From the NCBI RefSeq assembly GCF_036320965.1, contig NC_092225.1:33950387-34014386 (forward strand): a stretch of DNA of 64,000 nt. The letters run 5' to 3'. Source of the stretch: Panulirus ornatus. Taxonomy: Eukaryota > Arthropoda > Malacostraca > Decapoda > Palinuridae. The notes under the pieces are model-generated. The model searched no databases, was not told where the DNA came from, and saw nothing but the letters and a program-made list of their open reading frames with translations. Below are positions 1-12,331 of this stretch, in pieces (position 1 is the first letter of the stretch; every line of letters starts with the position of its first letter). A program made the translations under genes and the position numbers.

Positions 1-1297
1 CATGACAGGAGACCGACGCTTGGGACGAGAGTCAGGGGGAACAGGAAAAAGAGTCTTGGGACGAGAGTTAGGCAGGGCAGGAGAGAGAGTATTGGGAAGA
101 CAGGCAGGTAGGACCGGAGAGATAGGCTTGGGACGAGAGTCAGGCAGGACAGGAGAGAGAGTCTTGGGACGAGAGTCAGGCAGGACAGGAGAGAGATGCT
201 TGGGACGACAATAAGGAAGGAAATGAGAGAGAGGCTTGGGACTAGAGTCAGGCAGGACAGGAAAGAGAATCTTGGGACGAGAATCAGGCAGGACAAGAGA
301 GGCTTGGGACCGAGTTAGTTAGGATAAGGGAGGGAAGCTTGGGACGAGAATCAAGCAGGACAGGTAAGAGAGAGGCTTGGGACGAGAGTCAGGCAGGACA
401 AGAGAGAGAGAGGATTTGGACGAGAGTCAGTCAGAACAGAGAGAATGGCTTGGGACGAGAGTCATTCAGGACAGGAGGGAGAGCCTTGGGAAGAGAGTCA
501 TGCAGGACAGGGGAGAGAGGCCTGTGACGAGAGACAGTCAGGACAGGAGGGAGAGGCTTAGGATGAGAGTCAAGCATGACAGAAGATAGGGGCTTGGGAT
601 GAGAATAAATCTGGACAGGACAGAGAGTCTTAGGACGAGAGTCAGGCTGGACAGGAGAGTGAGGCTTGGGAGAAGAGTCAGGTAGGGTAGGAGAGAAGGG
701 CTTCGGACGAGATTCAGGCAAGAAGGAGAAAGAGGCTTGGGATGAGAGTCAGACAGGACATGAGAGAGAGGCTTGGGAAGAGAGTCAGGCAGGACAAGAG
801 AGAGTGGCTTGGAACGAGACTCAGGCAGGACAGGAGAGAAAAACTTGGGACGAGAGTCAGGCAGGATATGAGAGAGAGGCTTTGGACGAGAGTCAGGTAG
901 GACAGGAGAGAGAGGCTTGGGACGATAGTCAGGCAGGACAGGGGGGAAAGGCTAGAGACGAGAGTCAGGCAGGACAGGAGAGAGAGGATTGACGAGAGAG
1001 TCAGGCAGGACAGGATTGAGAGGCTTGGGAATACGGTCGGGCAGGGTAGGAGAGAGAGGCTTAGTACGAGAGTCAGGCAGGTCAGGACAGAGAGGGTTAT
1101 GACGAGAGTCAGGCAGGACAGGACAGAGAAACTTGGGACGAGAGTCAGGCACGACAGGATAGAGAGCCTTGCGACGAGAGTCAGGCAGAACAAGAGATAG
1201 AAGATTGGGAGGAGAGGCACGCAGGACAGGAGAGAGAAACATGGAGCGAGAGTCAAGCAGGACAGGAGAGAGAGTCTTGGGACTGAGTCAGGCAGGA
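1..1297 (+). repeat. Higher-order block A, copy 1 (left-truncated)
   Basis: This stretch of about 36 monomers recurs almost base for base at 3781-5077 (offset 3,780 bp, exactly 105 x 36) and at 6191-7487. Diagnostic irregular monomers include the GGAAATGAGAGAG unit near 220, the short GACCGAGTTAGTTAGGATAAGG unit region near 310-330, and the GAGAATAAATCTGG marker near 600. Copies 1 and 2 part after about 1297, where copy 1 reads GGCAGGACAGG and copies 2 and 3 read GGCAGGATATG. The left end is cut by the window edge. Confidence 0.93.
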
Positions 1298-2393
1298 CAG
1301 GAGAGAGAGGCTTGGGACGAGATTCAGACAGGACATGAGAGAAAGGCTTCGGACGAGAGTCAGGCAGAACAAGAGATAGAAGCTTGGGAGGAGAGGCAGT
1401 CAGGACAGTAAAGAGAAGCTTGGAGCGAGAGTCAAGCAGGACAGGAGAAAGAGGCTTGGGACAGAGTCAGGCAGGATATGAGAGAGAGGCTTTGGAGGAG
1501 AGTCAGGCAGGACAGGGGAGAGAGGTTTGAGACGATAGTCAGGCAGGACAGGTAAGAAAGGCTAGGAACGAGAGTCAGGCAGGACAGGAGAGAGAGGCTT
1601 GACGAGAGAGACAGGCAGGACAGGAGAGAGAGGCTTGAGACGACGGGCGGGCAGGGTAGGAGAGAGAGGCTTAGGACGAGAGTCAGTCAGGACAGGACAG
1701 AGAGGGTTAGGACGAGAGTCAAGCAGGACAAGAGAGAGACGCTTTTGACGAGAGTCAGGCAGGAGAGGAGAGAGAGGCTTGGGACGAGAATCAGCCACGA
1801 CAGGAGAGAGAGGCTTGGGACCATAATCAGGCAGGACAGGGGAGAAAGGCTTGGGACGAGAGTCAGGCAGTACAGGAGAGAGATGATTGACGAGAGAGTC
1901 AAGCAGGAAGGGAGAGGGAGGCTTGGGACAACGTTCAGGCAGGGTAGGAGAGAGAGAGGCTTAGGACGAGAGTCAGGCAGGACAGGAGAGAGAAGCTTGG
2001 GACGAGAGTCAGGAAGGACAGAAGAGATATGCTTGGGGAGAGAGTCAGGCAGGACATGAGAGAGAGGCTTGGGACGAGAGTCAGGCAGGACAGGAGAGAG
2101 AAGCTTAGGACGAGAGTTAGACAGGAGGAGAGAGAGGGGCTTAGGAAAGGAGTCAGGAAGGGTCGGATAGAGAGGCTTGGGACGAGAGTCAGGCAGGACA
2201 GGAGAAAGAGGCTTTTGACGAGAGTGAGGCAGGACAGGAAAGAGAGGCTTAGGATGAGAGTCAGGCAGGACAGAAGAGAGAGGCTTGACGAGATAGTCAG
2301 GCAGGAGAGGAGAGAAAGGTTTGGGACGATATTCATGCAGGACAGGGGATAGAGGCTTGGGACGAGAGTTAGGCAGGACAGGAGAGAGAGGCT
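1290..2393 (+). repeat. Higher-order block B, copy 1
   Basis: This block recurs at offset 1,227 bp (2517-3620), and its part from about 1524 recurs at offset 3,637 bp (5161-6030). Shared irregular monomers are the GATTCAGACAGG unit at 1321 (2548 in copy 2), the GGTAAGAAAGGCTAGG unit near 1551, the GGGACAACGTTCAGG unit near 1925 and the GACAGAAGAGATATGCTTGG unit near 2020. Similarity to the other copies stops at about 2393, where this copy continues GGCATGAGAGTCAGG and the others carry a GACGAGAGAGTCAGAGAGG monomer. Confidence 0.9.
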
Positions 2394-2516
2394 TGGCATG
2401 AGAGTCAGGCAGGAGGAGAGAGAGGGGCTTAGGACAGGAGTCAGGCAGGGTCGGATATAGAGGCTTGGGACGAGAGTCAGGCAGGACAGGAGAGAGAGGC
2501 TTGGGACGAGAGTCAG
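2394..2516 (+). repeat. Short linker of ordinary monomers between B copies
   Basis: About three and a half 36-bp-type monomers, including a GGAGGAGAGAGAGGGG variant and a GGTCGGATATAG variant. They do not continue the 1,227-bp duplication on either side. No other feature is seen. Confidence 0.7.
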
Positions 2517-3780
2517 GCAGGATAGAGGAGAGAGAGGCTTGGGACGAGATTCAGACAGGACATGAGAGAAAGGCTTCGGACGAGAGTCAGGCAGAACAAG
2601 AGATAGAAGCTTGGGAGGAGAGGCAGTCAGGACAGTAAAGAGAAGTTGGGAGCGAGAGTCAAGCAGGACAGGAGAAAGAGGCTTGGGACAGAGTCAGGCA
2701 GGATATGAGAGAGAGGCATTGGAGGAGAGTCAGGCAGGATATGAGAGAGAGGCATTGGAGGAGAGTCAGGCAGGACAGGGGAGAGAGGTTTGAGACGATA
2801 GTCAGGCAGGACAGGTAAGAAAGGCTAGGAACGAGAGTCAGGCAGGACAGGAGAGAGAGGCTTGAGACGACGGGAGGGCAGGGTAGGAGAGAGAGGCTTA
2901 GGACGAGAGTCAGTCAGGACAGGACAGAGAGGGTTAGGACGAGAATCAAGCAGGACAAGAGAGAGACGCTTTTGACGAGAGTCAGGCAGGAGAGGAGAGA
3001 GAGGCTTGGGACGAGAATCAGCCACGACAGGAGAGAGAGGCTTGGGACCATAATCAGGCAGGACAGGGGAGAAAGGCTTGGGACGAGAGTCAGGCAGTAC
3101 AGGAGAGAGATGATTGACGAGAGAGTCAAGCAGGAAGGGAAAGGGAGGCTTGGGACAACGTTCAGGTAGGGTAGGAGAGAGAGAGGCTTAGGACGAGAGT
3201 CAGGCAGGACAGGAGAGAGAAGCTTGGGACGAGAGTCAGGAAGGACAGAAGAGATATGCTTGGGGAGAGAGTCAGGCAGGACATGAGAGAGAGGCTTGGG
3301 ACGAGAGTCAGGCAGGACAGGAGAGAGAAGCTTAGGACGAGAGTTAGGCAGGAGGAGAGAGAGGGGCTTAGGAAAGGAGTCAGGAAGGGTCGGATAGAGA
3401 GGCTTGGGACGAGAGTCAGGCAGGACAGGAGAAAGAGGCTTTTGACGAGAGTGAGGCAGGACAGGAAAGAGAGGCTTAGGATGAGAGTCAGGCAGGACAG
3501 AAGAGAGAGGCTTGACGAGATAGTCAGGCAGGAGAGGAGAGAAAGGTTTGGGACGATATTCATGCAGGACAGGGGATAGAGGCTTGGGACGAGAGTTAGG
3601 CAGGACAGGAGAGAGAGGCTAGACGAGAGAGTCAGAGAGGACAAAAGAGAGAGGCTTGGGACGACGGTCAGGCAGGGTAGGAGAGAGAGGCTTGGGACGA
3701 GACTCAAGCAAGACACGAAAAAGAGGGTTAGGACGAGAGTCAGGCAGGACAGGAGAGAGAGGCCTGGGACGAGTATCAGG
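2517..3780 (+). repeat. Higher-order block B, copy 2, with extension
   Basis: 2517-3620 matches 1290-2393 at offset 1,227 bp. Near 2700-2770 one monomer (GGATATGAGAGAGAGGCATT) is doubled exactly. Near 2850 one 36-bp monomer present in the other B copies (the GACGAGAGAGACAGG unit) is missing, so the offset shifts by 36 and then returns. From about 2850 the sequence also begins the 2,410-bp duplication shared with 5260 onward. The segment 3621-3780 leads directly into block A copy 2. Confidence 0.88.
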
Positions 3781-5153
3781 CATGACAGGAGACCGACGCT
3801 TGGGACGAGAGTCAGGGGGAACAGGAAAAAGAGTCTTGGGACGAGAGTTAGGCAGGGCAGGAGAGAGAGTATTGGGAAGACAGGCAGGTAGGACCGGAGA
3901 GATAGGCTTGGGACGAGAGTCAGGCAGGACAGGAGAGAGAGTCTTGGGACGAGAGTCAGGCAGGACAGGAGAGAGATGCTTGGGACGACAATAAGGAAGG
4001 AAATGAGAGAGAGGCTTGGGACTAGAGTCAGGCAGGACAGGAAAGAGAATCTTGGGACGAGAATCAGGCAGGACAAGAGAGGCTTGGGACCGAGTTAGTT
4101 AGGATAAGGGAGGGAAGCTTGGGACGAGAATCAAGCAGGACAGGTAAGAGAGAGGCTTGGGACGAGAGTCAGGCAGGACAAGAGAGAGAGAGGATTTGGA
4201 CGAGAGTCAGTCAGAACAGAGAGAATGGCTTGGGACGAGAGTCATTCAGGACAGGAGGGAGAGCCTTGGGAAGAGAGTCATGCAGGACAGGGGAGAGAGG
4301 CCTGTGACGAGAGACAGTCAGGACAGGAGGGAGAGGCTTAGGATGAGAGTCAAGCATGACAGAAGATAGGGGCTTGGGATGAGAATAAATCTGGACAGGA
4401 CAGAGAGTCTTAGGACGAGAGTCAGGCTGGACAGGAGAGTGAGGCTTGGGAGAAGAGTCAGGTAGGGTAGGAGAGAAGGGCTTCGGACGAGATTCAGGCA
4501 AGAAGGAGAAAGAGGCTTGGGATGAGAGTCAGACAGGACATGAGAGAGAGGCTTGGGAAGAGAGTCAGGCAGGACAAGAGAGAGTGGCTTGGAACGAGAC
4601 TCAGGCAGGACAGGAGAGAAAAACTTGGGACGAGAGTCAGGCAGGATATGAGAGAGAGGCTTTGGACGAGAGTCAGGTAGGACAGGAGAGAGAGGCTTGG
4701 GACGATAGTCAGGCAGGACAGGGGGGAAAGGCTAGAGACGAGAGTCAGGCAGGACAGGAGAGAGAGGATTGACGAGAGAGTCAGGCAGGACAGGATTGAG
4801 AGGCTTGGGAATACGGTCGGGCAGGGTAGGAGAGAGAGGCTTAGTACGAGAGTCAGGCAGGTCAGGACAGAGAGGGTTATGACGAGAGTCAGGCAGGACA
4901 GGACAGAGAAACTTGGGACGAGAGTCAGGCACGACAGGATAGAGAGCCTTGCGACGAGAGTCAGGCAGAACAAGAGATAGAAGATTGGGAGGAGAGGCAC
5001 GCAGGACAGGAGAGAGAAACATGGAGCGAGAGTCAAGCAGGACAGGAGAGAGAGTCTTGGGACTGAGTCAGGCAGGATATGAGAGAGAGGCTTTCGACGA
5101 GACTCAGGCAGGGTAGGAGAGAGAGGCTTGGGACAACAGTCAGGCAGGACAGG
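3781..5153 (+). repeat. Higher-order block A, copy 2
   Basis: 3781-5077 is the second copy of the 1-1297 block and looks identical in the lines compared. It continues to about 5153 in step with copy 3 at offset 2,410 bp (6191-7563). With the preceding B copy it forms a tandem duplication of roughly 2.4 kb: about 2776-5153 and 5150-7563. The closeness of the copies implies recent duplication or ongoing homogenisation. Confidence 0.92.
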
Positions 5154-6190
5154 GGAGAGAGGTTTGAGACGATAGTCAGGCAGGACAGGTAAGAAAGGCT
5201 AGGAACGAGAGTCAGGCAGGACAGGAGAGAGAGGCTTGACGAGAGAGACAGGCAGGACAGGAGAGAGAGGCTTGAGACGACGGGCGGGCAGGGTAGGAGA
5301 GAGAGGCTTAGGACGAGAGTCAGTCAGGACAGGACAGAGAGGGTTAGGACGAGAGTCAAGCAGGACAAGAGAGAGACGCTTTTGACGAGAGTCAGGCAGG
5401 AGAGGAGAGAGAGGCTTGGGACGAGAATCAGCCACGACAGGAGAGAGAGGCTTGGGACCATAATCAGGCAGGACAGGGGAGAAAGGCTTGGGACGAGAGT
5501 CAGGCAGTACAGGAGAGAGATGATTGACGAGAGAGTCAAGCAGGAAGGGAGAGGGAGGCTTGGGACAACGTTCAGGCAGGGTAGGAGAGAGAGAGGCTTA
5601 GGACGAGAGTCAGGCAGGACAGGAGAGAGAAGCTTGGGACGAGAGTCAGGAAGGACAGAAGAGATATGCTTGGGGAGAGAGTCAGGCAGGACATGAGAGA
5701 GAGGCTTGGGACGAGAGTCAGGCAGGACAGGAGAGAGAAGCTTAGGACGAGAGTTAGGCAGGAGGAGAGAGAGGGGCTTAGGAAAGGAGTCAGGAAGGGT
5801 CGAATAGAGAGGCTTGGGACGAGAGTCAGGCAGGACAGGAGAAAGAGGCTTTTGACGAGAGTGAGGCAGGACAGGAAAGAGAGGCTTAGGATGAGAGTCA
5901 GGCAGGACAGAAGAGAGAGGCTTGACGAGATAGTCAGGCAGGAGAGGAGAGAAAGGTTTGGAACGATATTCATGCAGGACAGGGGATAGAGGCTTGGGAC
6001 GAGAGTTAGGCAGGACAGGAGAGAGAGGCTTGACGAGAGAGTCAGAGAGGACAAAAGAGAGAGGCTTGGGACGACGGTCAGGCAGGGTAGGAGAGAGAGG
6101 CTTTGGACGAGACTCAAGCAAGACACGAAAAAGAGGGTTAGGACGAGAATCAGGCAGGACAGGAGAGAGAGGCTTTGGACGAGTATCAGG
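5154..6190 (+). repeat. Higher-order block B, copy 3
   Basis: 5161-6030 matches 1524-2393 at offset 3,637 bp and 2914-3620 at offset 2,410 bp. This copy keeps the GACGAGAGAGACAGG monomer near 5240 that copy 2 lacks. From 6031 to 6190 it carries the monomers that lead into block A copy 3, including GGACGACGGTCAGG and GACTCAAGCAAGACACG units equivalent to 3660-3720. Confidence 0.9.
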
Positions 6191-7563
6191 CAGGACAGGA
6201 GACCGACGCTTGGGACGAGAGTCAGGGGGAACAGGAAAAAGAGTCTTGGGACGAGAGTTAGGCAGGGCAGGAGAGAGAGTATTGGGAAGACAGGCAGGTA
6301 GGACCGGAGAGATAGGCTTGGGACGAGAGTCAGGCAGGACAGGAGAGAGAGTCTTGGGACGAGAGTCAGGCAGGACAGGAGAGAGATGTTTGGGACGACA
6401 ATAAGGAAGGAAATGAGAGAGAGGCTTGGGACTAGAGTCAGGCAGGACAGGAAAGAGAATCTTGGGACGAGAATCAGGCAGGACAAGAGAGGCTTGGGAC
6501 CGAGTTAGTTAGGATAAGGGAGGGAAGCTTGGGACGAGAATCAAGCAGGACAGGTAAGAGAGAGGCTTGGGACGAGAGTCAGGCAGGACAAGAGAGAGAG
6601 AGGATTTGGACGAGAGTCAGTCAGAACAGAGAGAATGGCTTGGGACGAGAGTCATTCAGGACAGGAGGGAGAGCCTTGGGAAGAGAGTCATGCAGGACAG
6701 GGGAGAGAGGCCTGTGACGAGAGACAGGCAGGACAGGAGGGAGAGGCTTAGGATGAGAGTCAAGCATGACAGAAGATAGGGGCTTGGGATGAGAATAAAT
6801 CTGGACAGGACAGAGAGTCTTAGGACGAGAGTCAGGCTGGACAGGAGAATGAGGCTTGGGAGAAGAGTCAGGTAGGGTAGGAGAGAAGGGCTTCGGACGA
6901 GATTCAGGCAAGAAGGAGAAAGAGGCTTGGGATGAGAGTCAGACAGGACATGAGAGAGAGGCTTGGGAAGAGAGTCAGGCAGGATAAGAGAGAGTGGCTT
7001 GGAACGAGACTCAGGCAGGACAGGAGAGAAAAACTTGGGACGAGAGTCAGGCAGGATATGAGAGAGAGGCTTTGGACGAGAGTCAGGTAGGACAGGAGAG
7101 AGAGGCTTGGGACGATAGTCAGGCAGGACAGGGGGGAAAGGCTAGAGACGAGAGTCAGGCAGGACAGGAGAGAGAGGATTGACGAGAGAGTCAGGCAGGA
7201 CAGGATTGAGAGGCTTGGGAATACGGTCGGGCAGGGTAGGAGAGAGAGGCTTAGTACGAGAGTCAGGCAGGTCAGGACAGAGAGGGTTATGACGAGAGTC
7301 AGGCAGGACAGGAGAGAGAAACTTGGGACGAGAGTCAGGCACGACAGGATAGAGAGTCTTGCGACGAGAGTCAGGCAGAACAAGAGATAGAAGATTGGGA
7401 GGAGAGGCACGCAGGACAGGAGAGAGAAACATGGAGCGAGAGTCAAGCAGGACAGGAGAGAGAGTCTTGGGACTGAGTCAGGCAGGATATGAGAGAGAGG
7501 CTTTCGACGAGACTCAGGCAGGGTAGGAGAGAGAGGCTTGGGACAACAGTCAGGCAGGACAGG
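6191..7563 (+). repeat. Higher-order block A, copy 3
   Basis: Third copy of the A block, offset 2,410 bp from copy 2. Only isolated substitutions separate it from copy 2; for example it starts CAGGACAGGAGACC where copies 1 and 2 read CATGACAGGAGACC, and it has GGCAGGATAAGAG near 6980. Identity with copy 2 ends near 7563, where the array continues GGTAAGAAAGGCTAGGG. Confidence 0.92.
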
Positions 7564-8093
7564 TAAGAAAGGCTAGGGACGAGAGTCAGGCAGGACAGGA
7601 GAGAGAGGATTGACGAGAGAGTCAGGCAGGACAGGAGAGAGAGGAATGGGACGACGTTCAGGCAGAGTAGAACAGAGAGGCTTAGGACGAGAGTCAGGCA
7701 GAACAGGACAGAGAGGGTTAGGACGAGAGTCAGGCAGGACAGGAGATAGGTGCATGGGAAGAGTGTCAGGCATGACAAGAGAGAGAAGCTTGGGACGAGA
7801 GTCAGGCAAGACAGGAGAGAGACGCTTAGGATGAAAGTAAGGCAGGATAGAAAAGGGAGGCTTGGGACGAGAGTCAGGAAGGGTAGGAGAGAAGGGATTG
7901 GGACGAGACTCAGGCAAGTAGGAGAAAGAGGCTTGGGACGAGATCAGGCAGGACAAGAGAGAGAGGCTTAGGAAAAGCGTCAGGCAAGACAGGAGAGAGA
8001 GGCTTGGGACGATAGTCAGGCAGGACAGCGGAGAACGGCTAGGGACAAGAGTCAGGCAGGACAGGAGAGAGAGGCTTGACGAGAGAGTCAGGC
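7564..8093 (+). repeat. Array segment with GATAGGTGCATGGG marker
   Basis: Ordinary 36-bp-type monomers. A run near 7640-7770, including the GACGTTCAGGCAG unit and the GATAGGTGCATGGG unit at about 7746, resembles 8790-8910 at an offset of about 1.15 kb. The same marker recurs near 8891, 14781, 17317, 17768, 19844, 47901 and 51552, so this is part of a dispersed higher-order module. Nothing else is seen here. Confidence 0.75.
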
Positions 8094-9589
8094 AGGACAG
8101 GAGAGAGAGGCCTGGGACGACGGTCGGGCAGGGTAGGAGAGAGAGGCTTAGGACGGGAGTCAGGCAGGACAGGACAGAGAGGGTTAGGACGAGTGTCAAG
8201 CACGACAGAAGAGAGACGCTTTGGACGAGAATCAGGCAGGAGAGGGGAGAGAGGCTTGGGACGAAAATCAGCCACGACAGGAGAGTGAGGATTGGGACGA
8301 GAGTCAGGCAAGACATGGGGGAGAGGCTTGGGACGAGAGTCAGCCATGACAGGAGAGAGAGGCTTGGGACGAGCGTCAGGCAGGACAGGAGAGAGACACT
8401 GTGGACGAGAGTCAGGCAGGACAAGAGAGAGAGGCTTGGGACGAGAGTCAGGCAGGACAGGAGAGAGAAACCTGGAACGAGAGTCAGGCACGACCGGAGA
8501 GAGAGGCTTGGGACGAGATTCAGGCAGGACAAGAGATAGAAGCTTGGGAGGAGAGGCAGGCAGGACAGGAAAGAGAATCTTGGAGCGAGAGTAAGGCAGG
8601 ACAGGAGAGAGAGGGTTGGTACAGACTCAGGCAGGATATGAGAGAGAGGCTTTGGACGAGAGTCAGGCAGGACAGGAGAGAGAGGCTTGGGACGATAGTC
8701 AGGCAGGGCAGGGGAGAAAGGTTTGGGACGAGAGTCAGGCCGGACAGGAGAGAGATGCTTGACGAGAGAGACAGGCAGGACAGGAGAGGCTTGGGACGAC
8801 GTTCAGGCAGGGTAGGAGAGAGAGGCTTAGGACGAGAGTCAGGCAGGACAGGACAGAGAGGGATAGGACGAGAGTCAGGCAGGACAGGAGATAGGTGCAT
8901 GGGACGAGTGTCAGGCATGACAGGAGAGAGAATCTTGGGACAAGAGTCAGGAAGGACAGAAGAGATATGCTTGGGACGAGAGTCAGGCAGGACAGGAGAT
9001 AGAGGTTTGGGACGAGAGTCAGGCATGACAGGAGAGAGATTCTTGGGACTAGAGTCAGGCAGGAAAGGAGAGAGACGCTTATGATGAGAGTCAGGCAGGA
9101 CAGAAGAGTGAGGCTTGGGACGAGAGTCAGGAGAGGTAGGAGAGAAGGGCTTGGGACGAGAGACAGGCAAGTAGGAGAAAGAGGCTTTGGACGATATCAG
9201 GCAGGGCATGATAGAGACGCTTGGGACGAGAGTCAGGCAGTACAAGAGAGAGAGGCTTGGGACGAGATTCTGGCAGGACAGAAGAGATATGCTTGGGACG
9301 AGAGTCAGGCAGGACAGAAGATAGAGGCTTGGGAAGAGAGTCAGGCATGACAGGAGAGAGATGCTTGGGACGAGAGTCAAGCAGGACAAGAGAGAGAGGC
9401 TTGTGACGAGAGTCAGGCAGGACAGGAGATACAGGTTTGTGACGGGAGTCAGGCAAGGCCGGATTGAGAGGCCTGGGACGAGAGTCAGTCAGGACAGGAG
9501 AGAGACGCTTAAGATGAAAGTCAGGCAGGACAGTAGAGTGAGGCTTGTGACGAGAGTCAGGAAGGGGAGGAGAGAAGGGCTTGGGAGGA
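8094..9589 (+). repeat. Module C, copy 1
   Basis: An ordered set of irregular monomers (GGCCTGGGACGACGGTCGGG near 8110, the GAGTGTCAAGCACGACAG unit near 8190, the GTCAGCCACGACAGG unit near 8268, the GACACTGTGGACGAG unit at 8395 and a GGTACAGACTCAGG unit near 8620). They recur in the same order at 13778 (offset about 5,672), at 16528 (a further 2,750 bp) and, badly degraded, at about 19020. A looser relative lies at 26500-27080. Confidence 0.85.
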
Positions 9590-10260
9590 GAGTCAGGCAA
9601 GTAGGAGAAAGAGGCTTGGTACGAGAGTCAGTCAGGACATGAGTGAGAGGCTTGGGACGAGAGTCAGGCAGTGCAAGAGAGAAGGGCTTGGGTTGAGAGT
9701 CAGGCAGGACATGAGAGAGACACTTGGGAAGAGGGGCAGACAGGACATGAGAGAGAAGCTTTGGATGAGATTCAGGCAGGACAGAAGAGAGAGGCTTGGG
9801 GCGAGAGTCAGGCAGGAGAGGAGAGAGAGGCTTTTTACGGGAGTCAGGAAGTACCGGATAGAGAGGCTTGGAACGAGAGAAAGGCAGGACATGAGAGAGA
9901 GGCTTCGGACGACGGTCAGGCAGTACAGGAGAGATGGGCTTGGTACGAGAATAATTCTTGACTGGACAGGGAGGGTTAGGACGAGAGTCAGGCTGCACAT
10001 GAGATAGAGAGTTGCGACGAAAGTCATGCAAAACAGGAGAGAGAGGCTTAGGACGAAAGTCAGGGAGGACGGAAGAGTGAGGGTTGGGACGAGAGTCAGG
10101 CAGGTTAGGAGAGAAGTGCTTGTGACGAGAGTCAGGCAGGACCGGAGAGAGAGGTTTGGGACGAGAGTCAGGCAGGACATGAGAGAGAGGCTTGGGACGA
10201 GAGTCAGGCAGGACAAGAGAGAGAGAGGCTTGGGACGAGAGTCAGTCAGGACAGGAAACA
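9590..10260 (+). repeat. Module D, copy 1 (AATAATTCT marker module)
   Basis: It contains, in order, a CTTTTTACGGGAGTCAGG unit (9830), a GAAGTACCGGATAGAG unit, a GAATAATTCTTGACTGG unit (9948), a GGCTGCACATGAG unit and a GTTGCGACGAAAGTCATGC unit (10013). The segment matches 18180-18850 at an offset of about 8,590 bp. Shorter versions of the same order occur near 25.0, 27.6, 29.7, 33.6, 35.6, 38.1, 40.0, 42.5, 43.9, 45.4, 52.3 and 55.7 kb, so D is the most widely spread higher-order marker in the window. Confidence 0.88.
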
Positions 10261-10854
10261 GAGACTAGCGATGAGAGTCATTCAAGACAGGAGATAGAGG
10301 CTTAGGACCAGAGTCCAACAGGACAGGGGAGAAAGTCTTGGAACGAGAGTCAGGCAGGACAGGAGAAAGAGGCTTCGGACGACGGTCAGGCAGGGTAGGA
10401 GAGAGAAGTTTGGGAAGAGAGTTAAGCAGGAAACGAGAGAGAGGGTTAGGAAGAGAGTCAGGCAGGAAAGGAGAAAGTTGCCTGGGACGAGTGTTAGGCA
10501 TGACAGGAGAGGGAGGCTTGGGACGAGAGTCAGAAAGGACAGAAGAGATATGCTTGGGACGAGAGTCAGGCAGGACAGGAGAGAGAGGCTTTGGAAGAGA
10601 GTCAGGGAGGAGGTGGGAGAGAGGCTTAGGACAGGAGTCAAGGAGAGTGGGATAGATAGGCTTGGGACGAGAGTCAGGCAGGACAGGAGAGAGAGGTTTG
10701 GGACGAGAGTTATGCATGGTAGGAGAGAGAGGTTTGGGACGAAAGTTAGGCAGGACACGAGAGAGAGGGTTATGAAGAGAGTCAGGCAGGGTAGGAGAGA
10801 GAGGTTTGGGACAAAAGTTAGGCAGGACACGAGAGAGAGGGTTAGGAATAGAAT
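10261..10854 (+). repeat. Array segment with GGGTTAGGAAGAGAG monomers
   Basis: Tandem 36-bp-type monomers of the subfamily with AGGCAGGACACGAGAG followed by GGGTTAGGAAGAGAGTCAGG, plus a GTCCAACAGGACAGGG variant near 10315. No gene or non-repeat sequence is seen. The minus strand is open across this stretch only because the repeat lacks stops in that frame. Confidence 0.75.
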
Positions 10855-11330
10855 CAGGCAGGACAGGAGATAGACGTCTGGGACGAGTGTCAGGCAGGAC
10901 AGGAGAGTGAGGCTTGAGACGAGAGCCAGGAAGGACATAAGAGATGTGCTTGGGACGAGAGTCAGGCAGGACAGGAGAGAGAGGTTTGGGACGACAGTCA
11001 GGCACAACAGGAGAGAGAGACTTGGAATGAGAGTCATGCATGACAGGAGAGAGAGGCTTGGGACGAGAGTCAAGCAGGACAAGAGAGAGATTCTTGGGAC
11101 GTGAGTTAGGCAGGGCCGGATAGAGAGGCTTGGGACGAGAGTCAGGCAGGACAGGAGAGAGAGATTTGGGGCGAGAGTCAGGATCGAGATGAGAGAGGTT
11201 TCGGCAAGTGTCAGGCAGGGTAGGAGAGAGGGAGTTGGGACGAGAGTCAGGCAGGACATAAGAGAGAGGCTTAGGATGAGAATCATGCAGGGTAGGAGAG
11301 AGGCGCTTCGAACAAGAGTCAGGAAGGACA
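10855..11330 (+). repeat. Module E, copy 1
   Basis: It contains a GAGCCAGGAAGGACATAAG unit (about 10921), a GTCAGGATCGAGATGAGAG unit (about 11178), a short GGTTTCGGCAAGTGTCAGG unit, and an AGGCGCTTCGAACAAGAG unit (about 11301). The same order recurs at 12332-12810 (offset about 1,476 bp, 41 x 36), 15198-15680, 20640-21080, 22500-22925, 24300-24640 (partial) and 48115-48560. Confidence 0.85.
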
Positions 11331-12331
11331 GGAGAGAGACTCTTGGGACGAGAGTCAGGCAGGACAGGAGAGAGAGGCTTGGGATGAGAGTCAGGCAGGG
11401 TAGGAGAGAGAGGTTTGGGACGAATGTTAGGCAGGACACAAGAGAGAGGGTTATGAAGAGAGTCAGGCAGGGTAGGAGAGAGAGGTTTGGGTCGATAGTT
11501 AGGCAGGACACGAGAGAGAGGGTTAGGAAGAGAGTCAGGCAGGACAGGAGATAGATGCCTGTGACGAGTGTCAGGCATGACATGAGAGAGAGGCTTGGGA
11601 CGAGAGTCAGGAAGGACAGAAGAGATATGCTTGGGACGAGAGTCAGGCAGGACAGGAGAGAGAGGCATGGGACGAGAGTCAGGCAGGACAGGAAAGAATG
11701 GCTTGGGACGAGAGTCAGGCAGTACGAGAGAGAGAGGCTTAGGACGAGAATCATGCAGGGTAGGAGAGAGGCGCTTCGGACAAGAGTCAGGAAGGACAGG
11801 AGGGAGACTCTTGGGACGAGAGTCAGGCAGGACAGGAGAGAGAGGCTTGGGATAAGAGTCAGGCAGGGTAGGAGAGAGAGGTTTGGGACGAAAGTTAGGC
11901 AGGACACGAGAGAGAGGGTTATCAAGAGAGTCAGGCAGGACAGGAGAGCGAGGCTTGGGATGAGAGTCAGGCAGGATAGAAGACAGAAGCATGTGACGAG
12001 AGTCAGGCAGGACAGGAAAGAATGGCTTGGGACGAGAGTCGGGCAGTAGGAGAGAGAGAGGCTTAGAACAGGAGTCAGGCAGAGTCGGATAGAGAGGCTT
12101 GGGACGAGAGTCAGGCAGTACAGAAGAGAGAGGCTTCGGACGAGTGTCAGGCAGGACAGGGGACAAAGGCTTGGGACGAGAGTCAGGCAGGACAGGAGAG
12201 AGACGCTTAGGATGAAAGTCAGGCAGGACAGGAGAGAGAGGCTTGGGACGACGTTCAGGCAGGGTAGGAGAGAGAGGCTTGGGACGAGAGTCAGGCAGGA
12301 CACGAGAGAGAGGGTTAGGAAGAGAATCAGG
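11331..12331 (+). repeat. Array segment between E copies
   Basis: Ordinary monomers with internal echoes. The GGAGACTCTTGGGACGAG to GGGTTATGAAGAGAGTC run near 11335-11470 resembles 11810-11935. GAGGAGAGAGAGAGGC-type variants and the GATATGCTTGGGACGAG unit are present. No non-repeat DNA is seen. Confidence 0.72.
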